Assembly: GCA_036557705.1 (NCBI GenBank)
Contig: DATBHB010000186.1
Location: 1-64,000, forward strand
Source of the DNA: VAZQ01 sp036557705
Lineage (GTDB): Bacteria; Pseudomonadota; Alphaproteobacteria; Rhizobiales; Xanthobacteraceae
Length of the DNA: 64,000 bases
Reading direction: 5' to 3'
In this document: piece by piece, positions 24,094 to 32,402 of the stretch
Layout of the letters: every line of letters starts with the position of its first letter
Numbering within the stretch: the stretch's first letter is position 1
The notes under the pieces: model-generated
Told to the model about the DNA's origin: nothing
Database searches by the model: none
The model's input: only the letters and a program-made list of their open reading frames with translations
Translations under genes and position numbers: made by a program

Positions 24094-25149
24094 CTATTTG
24101 ATGTAGCCGACTTCGCGATAGTATCGCTCGGCCCCGGAGTGCAGCGGCACCGGCGGCAGCTGGGTTACGAGCCGACTGTCGTAGGTGAACGGCACATGCG
24201 TCCAGCGAAAGAGGTCGCGGTTTTCATCGAGCGATTTTGCCACCGTATAGGTGAAGTCGGCAGACAAGTCCTCCTTGGCGTAAGTCGCCCGTGCCGCTGT
24301 ACCGACGCTGGGAACCGGGGCGTTCACGCCGCGGAACAGCGCGGTCGGTATGTCAACAAGCTGCCCACCCACTTCCCTCACCATGTTCTCGCGCAGGTCC
24401 TGCGGCATCGGCAGGAAGCGCATGTCGTTTTTCGCTGTGATCAGATAGTACGGCCGCATTTCCGGCGCGCCGCCGAGATAGAGATTGTTCATGATGACGA
24501 CGTCGAACGCATCCGAGTCTTCCGGCAAGGTGCCGACAAAATGCACGTAGGAACCGCCCCACGATTCCAGTTCCTTCCTGGTGATGCCATAATATTTCAA
24601 AATCGGCATGTTCCCGGTGCTCTCAGTGGTAATGATGCGCACCGGTAAGCGTTTTTCCTTGATCTGCCGCAGATCGGTGATGCCGGTCGAAGCCTTCACC
24701 ATCATCACGGCGTAGTTCGCGACATCAATTCGAGCAATCAGCCGAAGCTCCTTATGCCCGCCGTCTTTCGCATAATCGTGCGAGCCCTCGTACATCCACT
24801 GGACGCTGGAACCCGAGGTGATGCCGAATTCAACCGGGTGATTGGGAGGTGGCGGCGAGCCTTCCGGATCGGTTTGCGGCGGCTTCATCGTACCGACTAC
24901 GTAGCGTGGGTTGTTGCCGCGCGAGCAAGTGTAGCAAATTTGCAGGTCGTAACCCTGCGGCTTCAATGCCTGCTTCAACACGTCTGCGATCGCGCCCCAG
25001 GGGCACAGTTTGCAGGCTGCTGCCACGACTGGCTTTTTCGCAGCGAGGCCAAGCTCTTGCGCAGCGGACGGACCGGAGCCGTCAACTGCAAACCACAAGA
25101 AAAAAAGGCCGAATACAAATCGAAACGTAGTGCACAAGCGAACGCGCAT
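24094..25149 (-). CDS. TAXI-family TRAP-type solute-binding protein
   Basis: This 351-residue exported protein belongs to the TAXI group of TRAP transporter receptors. It has a signal peptide (cleavage near SAAQE), the TAXI-like core FGITSGSSVQWMYEGSHDY, a RLIARIDVANYAVMMVKA strand and a STGNMPILKYYGI segment. Two CxxC pairs, C46/C49 (CKLCPWG) and C72/C75 (CYTC), near the mature N-terminus are unusual for a binding protein. They could form disulfides or bind metal. No TRAP membrane subunit is nearby, so the transport partner is unknown. Confidence 0.76.
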   Translation of the reverse strand: MRVRLCTTFRFVFGLFFLWFAVDGSGPSAAQELGLAAKKPVVAAACKLCPWGAIADVLKQALKPQGYDLQICYTCSRGNNPRYVVGTMKPPQTDPEGSPPPPNHPVEFGITSGSSVQWMYEGSHDYAKDGGHKELRLIARIDVANYAVMMVKASTGITDLRQIKEKRLPVRIITTESTGNMPILKYYGITRKELESWGGSYVHFVGTLPEDSDAFDVVIMNNLYLGGAPEMRPYYLITAKNDMRFLPMPQDLRENMVREVGGQLVDIPTALFRGVNAPVPSVGTAARATYAKEDLSADFTYTVAKSLDENRDLFRWTHVPFTYDSRLVTQLPPVPLHSGAERYYREVGYIK

Positions 25150-25343
25150 CTGAATCTCCCTGTTCGGCGCCTCCCTTGGTGCGTCTGGAGGGCCCCATTG
25201 CGCGACGGAGGGTGCGCCTATACCGCGGCACGCGCAAGCCGACTGAGCTTCGAACTCGGCGGCCGATTGTGTTTTCGTTATTTGTGATTTCGACCGTTCT
25301 GGTTTGCAGATTGCTAATGATTTGCGGAATATGGTCTCTGGTT

Positions 25344-25589
25344 ATGACGGAGCTCAGAAGGTCGGAGCGACAGCGGGTTTCAGAAAGCGGGAAAATCATC
25401 CTGCTGAACAGCAATTTCGACGTCATTGATTGCACGGTTGCGAACCTCTCCTCGACCGGGGCCTGCCTGGAAGTGCAGAGCCAAGAGGACATTCCCAACG
25501 CGTTCGCTCTTGTCATCGGCGCTGGCAAACCCATCGCCTGCAAGGTCGCATGGCGCCAGGCAACGCGAATTGGGGTCCGATTCGCCTGA
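25344..25589 (+). CDS. PilZ-domain protein
   Basis: This 81-residue protein starts MTELRRSERQRVSESGKIIL, where RRSERQR resembles the RxxxR motif that binds cyclic di-GMP. The second PilZ motif (D/NxSxxG) appears as NLSSTGACLEV. It ends GVRFA, a typical last strand of a short single PilZ domain. It probably senses cyclic di-GMP, with effects on motility or surface components, but the partner is unknown. The frame is open upstream to 25176, but that region overlaps the divergent promoter region, so the short start is preferred. Confidence 0.8.
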   Translation: MTELRRSERQRVSESGKIILLNSNFDVIDCTVANLSSTGACLEVQSQEDIPNAFALVIGAGKPIACKVAWRQATRIGVRFA

Positions 25590-25810
25590 CCGCGTCGGCG
25601 GCAAATCGGCCGTAAGCCGGCGATTTCTCGCCGGCGCGCGCTCGTGCTGCACCGCATCCGGGACACACATGCCCTCCCCGTTCGGCGCTTCGTGCTCATA
25701 GAGCGCCGTGATATGCTGCATCCAAAAGTTGGGTTCGCGGACATGGGCATCCCAATCGGCATTGGGCTCATTTTCACGAACCGCGAGATGCGTCAGGGAG
25801 ACTCGTCCTC

Positions 25811-26668
25811 ATGCGAAGCCAATTTGCGACGATTGCCGCTGCACTCGCGTGCCTCTTGTCGAGCGGCAGTGCCCAGACCGCCAATCATGGAAACTATCCC
25901 AACTGGAAGGGCCAGTGGACCGTCATCCTCGTGCCGGGCGTGGGAGGCCAAAACGTAAAGTGCGATCCGACCAAGCCGTGGGGTTTTGGGCAGCAAGCTC
26001 CGCTCACGCCGGAATATCAAAAGGTCCTGGAGGCGAGCATGGCCGATCAGGCCGCCGGCGGCGTGGGCAACTACCCTTCAGCCTATTGTATGGCGGGCGG
26101 CATGCCGCGGATGATGTCTACCGGCCGGTTCGAATATGTGATCACGCCGGAAACGACCTACATTCTGGTGGACGGCGATGTGGATCACACGCGCCGAATC
26201 TTCACCGACGGACGTCCTTGGCCTGCGAGCGTCGAGCCGACTTATGCGGGTTACTCCATCGGAAGGTGGATCGACCGAGATGGAGACGGCAGTTACGATG
26301 TGCTCGAGGTCGAGACACGCAATTTCAAGGGCCCGCGTGCCTACGACGGAACCGGCCTGCCGCTGCATTTCGATAACCAATCGATATTCAAGGAGAGATT
26401 CTATCTCGATACCGCCAATCCGAACGTCCTTCACAACACGATCACGGTTATCGACCATGCCTTGACGCGCCCGTGGACCGTCGACAAGACATATCGCCGC
26501 AATCCCAATCCGCGGCCGAGCTGGCGCGAGCAAATCTGCGCAGAAGGCAACGTCAACATCGTGATCGGCAAGGAGAACTATTTTCTCAGCGCCGACGGCT
26601 TTCTGATGCCCGCCAGGAAGGATCAGCCGCCCCCCGATTCAAGATATTTCAAACAAACTCACAGGTGA
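25811..26668 (+). CDS. conserved exported protein, function unknown
   Basis: This 285-residue secreted protein has a signal peptide (cleavage near SGSAQT). The mature part has GQWTVILVPGVGGQ, QAPLTPEYQKVLEA, GMPRMM, TYILVDGDVDHTRRIFTDG, IGRWIDRDGDGSYDVLEVET and DHALTRPWTVDKTYRRNP. I know this as a conserved family in Bradyrhizobium-type genomes without a known role. The calcium-site-like DRDGDGSYD and the later DHALTRPW suggest a beta-rich binding fold. Its stop overlaps the start of the hydrolase gene by one base (TGATG), so the two proteins are probably made together. Confidence 0.75.
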   Translation: MRSQFATIAAALACLLSSGSAQTANHGNYPNWKGQWTVILVPGVGGQNVKCDPTKPWGFGQQAPLTPEYQKVLEASMADQAAGGVGNYPSAYCMAGGMPRMMSTGRFEYVITPETTYILVDGDVDHTRRIFTDGRPWPASVEPTYAGYSIGRWIDRDGDGSYDVLEVETRNFKGPRAYDGTGLPLHFDNQSIFKERFYLDTANPNVLHNTITVIDHALTRPWTVDKTYRRNPNPRPSWREQICAEGNVNIVIGKENYFLSADGFLMPARKDQPPPDSRYFKQTHR

Positions 26669-27936
26669 TGGCGCCATCGCCGTCCAGGACATGGAGCAAG
26701 CCAATGCAGAGCGCCTCTTGCAATTTCCTGTCGATCATCCCCCGCTTCCTCGAACCGATCGGACGCTTTAGCGCGGCGTCTCTCATCCTCGCCTGCGCCG
26801 GAGCGATGCTCACGTCCGCGCATGCAGACGGCGTCGGACCGTTGTCGATCGCCAAGACCGGTCATTTCTTCGTCGGCGGCAAATATGTTGACACCAAAGA
26901 CGGCCCGGTGCTCGCTGGCCAAGCCTATGTCGAATACTACATCCCGACTAGCCAAACGCATCCATATCCGATCGTGATGATCGAGGGCTGCTGCCTCGCG
27001 GGTGCAGGCTACATGGGCACGCCCGATGGCCGCGACGGCTGGGGCCAGTATTTCCTCTCCAAGGGCTATGCCGTCTACATCATGGACCAGGTCGGCCGCG
27101 GCCGCTCGCCCTATGTCGAGGCGGTCTATGGGCCGAAGTCGATGCGATCGCCGAAATCGGTCGAGCGCGATTTCATCGCCTATGAGAAATACAATCTTTA
27201 CCCGCAGGCCGAATTGCACACGCAGTGGCCGGGCAGCGGCACGGTTGGCGACCCGATCTTCGATCAGTTTATGGCGGAGACGCTGCCGATGATCGGGAAT
27301 GCCAGGGTCCGCGAGGCGGTCAACCGCGATGCCATGATCGCATTGCTCGACCGGATCGGCCCTGCGATCCTGATGCCGCATTCCCAGTCCGCCCCTCCGG
27401 CGTGGCTTGTGGCCGATGCCCGGCCGCAACTTGTCAAGGCACTGCTCATGGTCGAGGCGGGCACCTCGTCATTTTACGAGGTGAAACTTGTCGGTCCGCC
27501 GCGCTGGTTCGAGGACGGCCCTTTGACCAAGCCGTTCGGCATAACCTATGCGCCCATTACCTACGATCCCCCTGTGAAAGGGGTCGAGGATTTCGGCCTC
27601 GTGCAGCAGGAGAAGCCCGACACGCCCGACCTTGCCCGCTGCTGGCGGCAGAAGGAACCGGCGCACAAGCTGATCAATCTAAAGAATATCCCGACGCTGC
27701 AGATGTCCGCCGAGGCCTCCTTCGGCGCGCCGACTGCCCATTGCAACGCCGCCTTCCTCAAATCGGCCGGCGTGCCGGTCGACTTCATCCGGCTTGCCGA
27801 TATCGGCATTCACGGCAACGGTCATTTCCTGATGCTGGAGAAGAATAATCTCGAAATCGCCGGCTTCATCGCCGATTGGCTCGACAGGCATGCGGCGCCC
27901 ACCGAAAAGGCTGGGAGCGAGAGAACGGCGCGCTAA
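26668..27936 (+). CDS. exported alpha/beta-hydrolase-like protein
   Basis: This 422-residue exported protein has a signal peptide near residues 20-53 (cleavage near AHADG). The fold shows an oxyanion-type strand IVMIEGCCLAGAGY, a VGRGRSPYVE loop and the likely nucleophile elbow ILMPHSQSAPP, where PHSQS replaces the usual GxSxG. The catalytic acid is unclear. The histidine is probably in GIHGNGHF near the C-terminus. The exported location and pairing with the preceding unknown protein suggest action on an extracellular or periplasmic ester, but no substrate is known. An internal ATG (26704) is an alternative start. Confidence 0.76.
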   Translation: MAPSPSRTWSKPMQSASCNFLSIIPRFLEPIGRFSAASLILACAGAMLTSAHADGVGPLSIAKTGHFFVGGKYVDTKDGPVLAGQAYVEYYIPTSQTHPYPIVMIEGCCLAGAGYMGTPDGRDGWGQYFLSKGYAVYIMDQVGRGRSPYVEAVYGPKSMRSPKSVERDFIAYEKYNLYPQAELHTQWPGSGTVGDPIFDQFMAETLPMIGNARVREAVNRDAMIALLDRIGPAILMPHSQSAPPAWLVADARPQLVKALLMVEAGTSSFYEVKLVGPPRWFEDGPLTKPFGITYAPITYDPPVKGVEDFGLVQQEKPDTPDLARCWRQKEPAHKLINLKNIPTLQMSAEASFGAPTAHCNAAFLKSAGVPVDFIRLADIGIHGNGHFLMLEKNNLEIAGFIADWLDRHAAPTEKAGSERTAR

Positions 27937-28091
27937 AAGCTGACCGCCTGCAAGACAAAGATAACACCGAATAGAAGGGCTGTGCTCAACGCCACAATCC
28001 GGGCGGCTTGCCGGCCATCTTGGACCGGGCTCATGGCGGGCCTTCGCGCATCACCGCCCTGGTCAATGGAAACCTCGGTCGTCGAGAGCAT
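27933..28091 (-). CDS. small single-span membrane protein (52 aa)
   Basis: This is a 52-residue protein of unknown function. The N-terminal half is polar (MLSTTEVSIDQGG), and the C-terminal half is one hydrophobic span (ALSTALLFGVIFVLQAV). A good ribosome site (AGGAGG, 5 nt before the ATG) supports translation. It is convergent with the hydrolase, and the two coding ends overlap by four bases. No homology is recognised. Confidence 0.5.
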   Translation of the reverse strand: MLSTTEVSIDQGGDARRPAMSPVQDGRQAARIVALSTALLFGVIFVLQAVSF

Positions 28092-28353
28092 GGCCGCCTC
28101 CTGTCTGAACGGGTGAATGGGGGAACCCACCTCTGCTGTCTTAGTCGCAGAAAGCACCCGAACGGTTCAGTTTCCGTAAACGCCCATTGCAGCTGCGCGC
28201 GACGTTCGAAAACGACACTGGTCCAGGCAAAAAGCGCGCTCGACAGCGCGCCGAGCGCGCGCTGTCGACGCAAAGAGCCGGGACTGGCGGCCGGCACCGG
28301 CTCGACGCACGTGACAAGTTTGATAGAGTGCCTCGATCAAAAGGGAGGAAAAC

Positions 28354-28848
28354 ATGCGTGTCAGACACTGCCTTATCCCGTTCGCGGCGATGGCCGCCAT
28401 TGGATTTGCGGCGCCGGCCTCTGCGCAGGCGATGGTTCGCGAGCAGAAGGTCATTACCAGCGCCGGCGCCCGTGCAATGGTGGAGGCCTGCACGGCTTGG
28501 GCTGAGCGCAATCACCAGATTCTCGCGATGACGGTATTGGATTGGGCGGGCAATCAACTCGAATCTCATGCCATGGAAGGAGCCGCCGCCAATTCCATCG
28601 ATACTGCGCTATTGAAGGCCAAATCGGCGCTGCGCTGGCGCCGGCCAACTTCGGAAATGAACAAGATCGTGCGCTCCGGCCAAAATCTGGCGCCCACCTT
28701 CATGCACGATTTTCCGCAACCAGGCGCTTTGCCCATCAAGATCGATGGCGAGATGATCGGCGCGATGGGCGTTTCCGGCGCGGACGGGGAAAAATGCGCC
28801 CAGGCCGCCATTGACGCGGTATTCAAGACAAGAAGCCCCGCGCCATAG
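28354..28848 (+). CDS. exported GlcG/HbpS-like (DUF336) protein
   Basis: This 164-residue protein starts with a signal peptide (FAAMAAIGFAAPASAQ) and carries a GlcG/HbpS-type domain. The visible parts are a helical N-terminus (AMVEACTAWAER), the strand MTVLDWAGNQLESHAMEG, the KAKSALRWRRPT stretch and PIKIDGEMIGAMGVSGA near the end. HbpS proteins of this fold bind heme and sense redox stress; GlcG is linked to glycolate use. GGGAGGAAAAC before the ATG is a strong ribosome site. The neighbour is a cupin gene on the other strand. Confidence 0.83.
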   Translation: MRVRHCLIPFAAMAAIGFAAPASAQAMVREQKVITSAGARAMVEACTAWAERNHQILAMTVLDWAGNQLESHAMEGAAANSIDTALLKAKSALRWRRPTSEMNKIVRSGQNLAPTFMHDFPQPGALPIKIDGEMIGAMGVSGADGEKCAQAAIDAVFKTRSPAP

Positions 28849-28917
28849 GAGCGGCGACCGCTGTGATTAACCCGTGGCAGCGCCGCGCACTCGGTGCGCT
28901 CCATCCCCCATCACCGC

Positions 28918-28944
28918 GTTTACGCGCGTCTTCGACGCGCTATG
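28918..28944. repeat. 27-bp dispersed block, second copy
   Basis: The same 27-bp sequence (starting GTTTACGCGCGTCTTCG) lies at 13948-13974 and inverted at 31329-31355. The third copy is nested inside a GTAGGGTGGGCAAA element. The block itself holds CGCGCGTCTTCGACGCGC, an imperfect palindrome. It lies in the gap between the GlcG-like and cupin genes. Confidence 0.75.
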
Positions 28945-29000
28945 GGGAAGAGCGTCGGGGTAAGGGTTCGGCCCGATCGAAAGTGTCGAACCCTCTCACT

Positions 29001-29043
29001 CGCCCGCGCTGAAGCGCGGGCGACCTCTCCCTTCGGGAGAGGT
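29001..29043 (-). terminator. tandem hairpins at the cupin gene end
   Basis: CGCCCGCGC/GCGCGGGCG (29001-29009 and 29014-29022) is followed by ACCTCTCCC/GGGAGAGGT (29023-29031 and 29035-29043), each a perfect 9-bp stem. The second runs into the cupin stop codon. No T-run follows, so termination strength is uncertain. Confidence 0.5.
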
Positions 29044-29432
29044 TACGCGAGTGATGAGGCTTGCGTGTGGATCGCGAGAGCGTTTTTCAGGACAGCCGTA
29101 GGCTTGAGGAAGAATACGATCATCGCGCAGCCCTTGGGCGCTGTCGGCGAGTGGCGGCTGCCCTTGGCACGGATGACAAAATTGCCTGCGGTACACTCTC
29201 CTTCGTCATCGAGCAGCGAACCTTCGAGCACGTAGGTCTGCTCCAGATCCTCGTGGGTGTGCGCGGGAATGCGCGCGCCGGGGTCGAGCTTTGACACAAT
29301 GGTCAACAGGTCGGTGACTGGATCGTAGTAAATCACCTTGGACTTATGCCCCGGTCCGTTCTCGATCCACGGGACCGAATCGGTGTCAATGAAGCGTGAC
29401 GCAAGCGCACCGAGCGCTGATTCTGCGGCCAT
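29043..29432 (-). CDS. cupin-domain protein (ChrR-like)
   Basis: This 129-residue single-cupin protein has the metal-binding motif 1 as PAHTHEDLEQTYVLEG (H57, H59, E63, with Y66 in place of the usual last ligand). Motif 2 is GNFVIRAKGSRHSP. It resembles ChrR-type or acetylacetone dioxygenase-like cupins that bind zinc, iron or manganese. The first part DPVTDLLTIVSKLDPGARI is a typical cupin lead-in. It may be an enzyme or a small-molecule sensor; nothing nearby decides. The start is backed by GGAGGA upstream. Confidence 0.82.
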   Translation of the reverse strand: MAAESALGALASRFIDTDSVPWIENGPGHKSKVIYYDPVTDLLTIVSKLDPGARIPAHTHEDLEQTYVLEGSLLDDEGECTAGNFVIRAKGSRHSPTAPKGCAMIVFFLKPTAVLKNALAIHTQASSLA

Positions 29433-29544
29433 GGTTTCCTCCTCCGGTTACGAGCATTTGCTATAATCTTTACTACGCGAGAACGATACCCGGGCCAACT
29501 ACAGCACCCGCTTCGCTTGCTCATCCGGGCTCGAAGCAGTCAAG

Positions 29545-31047
29545 TTATTGAAACGCGAATGCGTAAAGGCGGCCGTCGGCAGCGACGAACAGCCGGTTCT
29601 CGGCGGCGATCAAAGTCTGGAAATGCCGCAACCCCGCCATTGCGTCAGCGCTCTGGCCGCCCGTGAACAGCGGTTCGCCGGTGTCGCCCCGGAATCCATG
29701 GAGCCGCCCATCTCCTTCGGCGCCGACCATCCACACGATCGGGTCCGAACGGCCGTCGGTGGTGGTCACGATTGGCGACCCGGCTCCGCGGAGCGCTCCG
29801 CACCAGGCGGTGCTCATGGCCGGCGGGGAGCCCGACGTGATCTTGAGCACGGTGAGCTCATGGCCGCGCGTGCCCTCTGGGCAGCGCGTGCCCGGTCCCT
29901 GGAAGGCGACGAAAGTCTGCTCGCCCACCGAATAGGCTGCAGGCGCTGTGCGGATCGGCGCCGAGGAAACAGTTTCAGAAACGAGGCTTCCGCCGATCCC
30001 GCCGAGGTCGCTGCGGTTGAGAAGATAAGCCTTCCCGTCCTTGCCCAACGCAAGGATCAGCGCTTGCGTCCCGCCTGCAGCCGGCAGATCGAGGGGAAGC
30101 GGATTGCTGCCCCCGAGATCGAGATCGCGCCGGTCGAGCGCTCGCCAATCCCTCGGCGCAAAATAATCGCGTCGGCCGCTGGACCGGTGCAAATCGGGGG
30201 ACAGCCGGAAAACCCCTTCGCCGTCACTCCAGGTCGAGGCGCCGAAGGTATTGCCTGTCGCTACGAACAGCGAGCCGGCGCTGCTGCTGATACCTCCGGG
30301 CGCCCAAATGCCGCCACCGCGTGCGCGCGTCGACCAGCTTTTGACGTTGCGTGGATCCGCAATCGATACCCCCATCACCCAACCATGATAATTCCCGCAA
30401 TCCCCGAAATGTCCACCGAAGGGCACATAAACTGTGCCGTCGAGAATCGCGAGCGCACCGCGCTCGTTCTGGTCGCGGGCATTGAAAAATTGCCCCTCGG
30501 TGCGCAGCGCATCGGTGACGTCAATCGGCCAGCCGCGCGCAGGCGTGCCGTCCTTGAGCGAGAGGGCAAACAGCCGGTGACGGGGACCCGAAAACTCGTT
30601 CACGGCAGCGTCCAGAAAAATCAATCCGGCTGATGGGTCGATCGCAGGAGTGCCGGTTATTCCAAGCGGGTTGATGTTGCCGCAGCCAAGCGACGAACGC
30701 GGAACCGGCGTGCCGACACCACGGCGCCAGATCTCCTGTCCACTCTTTGCATCGAGCGCGTGAATCGTGTTGTCCTCGGTGGCCACCAACAGCATTCCGG
30801 CGCCGGAACCCGCCGGGCGCCAATAGAGCGGCTGCGCGTAGACGTGACCCGAAAATCGCGCGTGAAAGCTTTGGTCGAGGTGCATGGAACGCGCGCGTTC
30901 CCAGGTGAGCCCCGGAACGGTGAAATTTCCGCTGCGGCCGGGATCGCCATGATAGGTGAGCACGGATTCCTGCTGAGACTGTGCGGCAGACGGTACCCAA
31001 GTCGCCATAAGGGCGGTCAGAAGCCCTGCTACAATGTCTCGACCCAT
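29545..31047 (-). CDS. exported PQQ-type beta-propeller protein
   Basis: This 500-residue exported protein has repeated quinoprotein-type strands: YAQPLYWRPAGSGAGMLLVATEDNTIHALDAKSGQEIWRR in two parts, GTPAIDPSAGLIFLDAAV and FGDCGNYHGWVMGVSI. PQQ-dependent dehydrogenases use eight such W-motif blades, but the adjacent-cysteine ring and a cytochrome domain are missing, so I would not call it an enzyme. It may be a BamB-like or sugar-binding propeller. The chosen start (MGRDIVAGLLTALM) gives a clean signal peptide ending SAAQSQ; an earlier ATG at 31128 is possible. Confidence 0.74.
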   Translation of the reverse strand: MGRDIVAGLLTALMATWVPSAAQSQQESVLTYHGDPGRSGNFTVPGLTWERARSMHLDQSFHARFSGHVYAQPLYWRPAGSGAGMLLVATEDNTIHALDAKSGQEIWRRGVGTPVPRSSLGCGNINPLGITGTPAIDPSAGLIFLDAAVNEFSGPRHRLFALSLKDGTPARGWPIDVTDALRTEGQFFNARDQNERGALAILDGTVYVPFGGHFGDCGNYHGWVMGVSIADPRNVKSWSTRARGGGIWAPGGISSSAGSLFVATGNTFGASTWSDGEGVFRLSPDLHRSSGRRDYFAPRDWRALDRRDLDLGGSNPLPLDLPAAGGTQALILALGKDGKAYLLNRSDLGGIGGSLVSETVSSAPIRTAPAAYSVGEQTFVAFQGPGTRCPEGTRGHELTVLKITSGSPPAMSTAWCGALRGAGSPIVTTTDGRSDPIVWMVGAEGDGRLHGFRGDTGEPLFTGGQSADAMAGLRHFQTLIAAENRLFVAADGRLYAFAFQ

Positions 31048-31266
31048 CGGCTCACTCGCTGATTTGTTGCAAACACCATCGCTCCAGGACTGGTCAGAGA
31101 TGCCGTTCAAACAGTTCTGTGCGATCAACGTTCCCAGTCCGCCCTCATGGCGAAGAGACGCGCGCGCTCATCCGCGTGCGCAATCCGGGCGTTTGCGCCC
31201 GTCTTGTCGACGGGCTACGGCACGCGCTGAAGCACCCTCACCTAGCATTACTGCGTCAGAAACGTC

Positions 31267-31407
31267 GTAGGGTGGGCAACGGCGCCTTCTCCGATGCCGA
31301 CCGCGTGGGCAAAATCGCGCCGGGCGCCCATAGCGCGTCGAAGACGCGCGTAAACGCGCTGATGGCCCATGCTGTCAGGCCGTGCCACGCGATTTTGCCC
31401 ACCCTAC
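31267..31407. repeat. palindromic intergenic element (GTAGGGTGGGCAAA family), copy 3
   Basis: GTAGGGTGGGCAA begins at 31267 and TTTTGCCCACCCTAC ends at 31407. The inverted copy of the 27-bp dispersed block (31329-31355) is nested inside it, which suggests one repeat inserted into or evolved with the other. The wider 31129-31428 region between the propeller and lepB genes holds no gene. Positions 31140-31260 are a further low-complexity tract with CATGGCGAAGAGACGC sequence. Confidence 0.85.
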
Positions 31408-31428
31408 GAAGGCTATGACGCAGTAAGA

Positions 31429-32193
31429 CTAGTGCAACAGCGTGAGCAGCCTGTTCCAGCGCAGCGAGGTCGGCCAGCGCCACACCTCCCAGGCGGATGC
31501 GCCGCCACTCACCGAGAAGAAAATGATTTGAGCCTTACCGATCAGGGTGTCGAAATCCACATAGCTTACGTCGGGAAACCGACTGTCTTCGGAGTTTTCG
31601 CGATTATCCCCCATCATAAAAAAATGACCGGGAGGAACCGTATAGACGTCGGTATCGTCGGGGAAGCCAGGCCGCAGCGCGCATTGCAGGGTGTTGTAGG
31701 ACACTCCGTTCGGGAGCGTTTCATGCCACTGTTCCACCCGAACAGGCGGCGCGCCGGGCGGCGAAGGCCCGCACGGATCGCGCCCGACGAAATCTGCGAC
31801 ACGCTGCCGCTGGACCGGCGTGCCGTTGATTGAAACGACCCCGCCTTTGAGCTGGATGTGGTCGCCCGGAAGGCCGATCAGCCGCTTGATGAAATCGTCT
31901 GGTCCATGACGGAACACGATGATATCGCCCCGACTCGGCTCCCGACCCCAGATGCGGCCGGAAAACAATGGCGGCGAGAACGGAAAGGAGTAGCGGCTAT
32001 AGCCATAGCTGAATTTCGAAACGAATAAATAGTCGCCCACGAGAAGCGTCGGCTCCATGGAAGCCGACGGGATATTGAACGGCTGGAACAGGAAGCTGCG
32101 AATGGCAAGCGCGATCACGAGGGCCTCGAGAATCGTGACCACCGTTTCCGAAAACCGGCGCTCCGTGGTTCGTTCCTCAATCCGCGAACTCAT
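31429..32193 (-). CDS. lepB: signal peptidase I
   Basis: This 254-residue type I leader peptidase has one N-terminal membrane helix (ILEALVIALAIRSFLFQPF). The catalytic serine is S45 in PSASMEPTL and the general-base lysine is K103 in FIKRLIGLPGD; the later box MGDNRENSEDSR is also present. The start is put at 32193 because AAAGGA precedes it at a good distance; ATGs at 32202 and 32223 are possible. It cleaves signal peptides of exported proteins, of which the window encodes many. The usual rnc and era neighbours are absent, so this may be an extra copy. It is divergent from a histidine kinase gene. Confidence 0.93.
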   Translation of the reverse strand: MSSRIEERTTERRFSETVVTILEALVIALAIRSFLFQPFNIPSASMEPTLLVGDYLFVSKFSYGYSRYSFPFSPPLFSGRIWGREPSRGDIIVFRHGPDDFIKRLIGLPGDHIQLKGGVVSINGTPVQRQRVADFVGRDPCGPSPPGAPPVRVEQWHETLPNGVSYNTLQCALRPGFPDDTDVYTVPPGHFFMMGDNRENSEDSRFPDVSYVDFDTLIGKAQIIFFSVSGGASAWEVWRWPTSLRWNRLLTLLH

Positions 32194-32402
32194 CAGTTCC
32201 ATCCTTTGTCTCAGCCCCGACATAATGGCCGGGACGTAGGCGAATTCCGATCCCGGGTCGAGCTTCGCCCTAACCGCGCGGACGAAAAGACGCATTTTCC
32301 CCAGCGGGTTACGAGCCTTGCGAAATTTTAATTCGGCAGCGGGCCCACACTCCGCTAGATTCGGGCGTTGATCAATACTGCATTCAGCGTGCCTCCGCGA
32401 GG

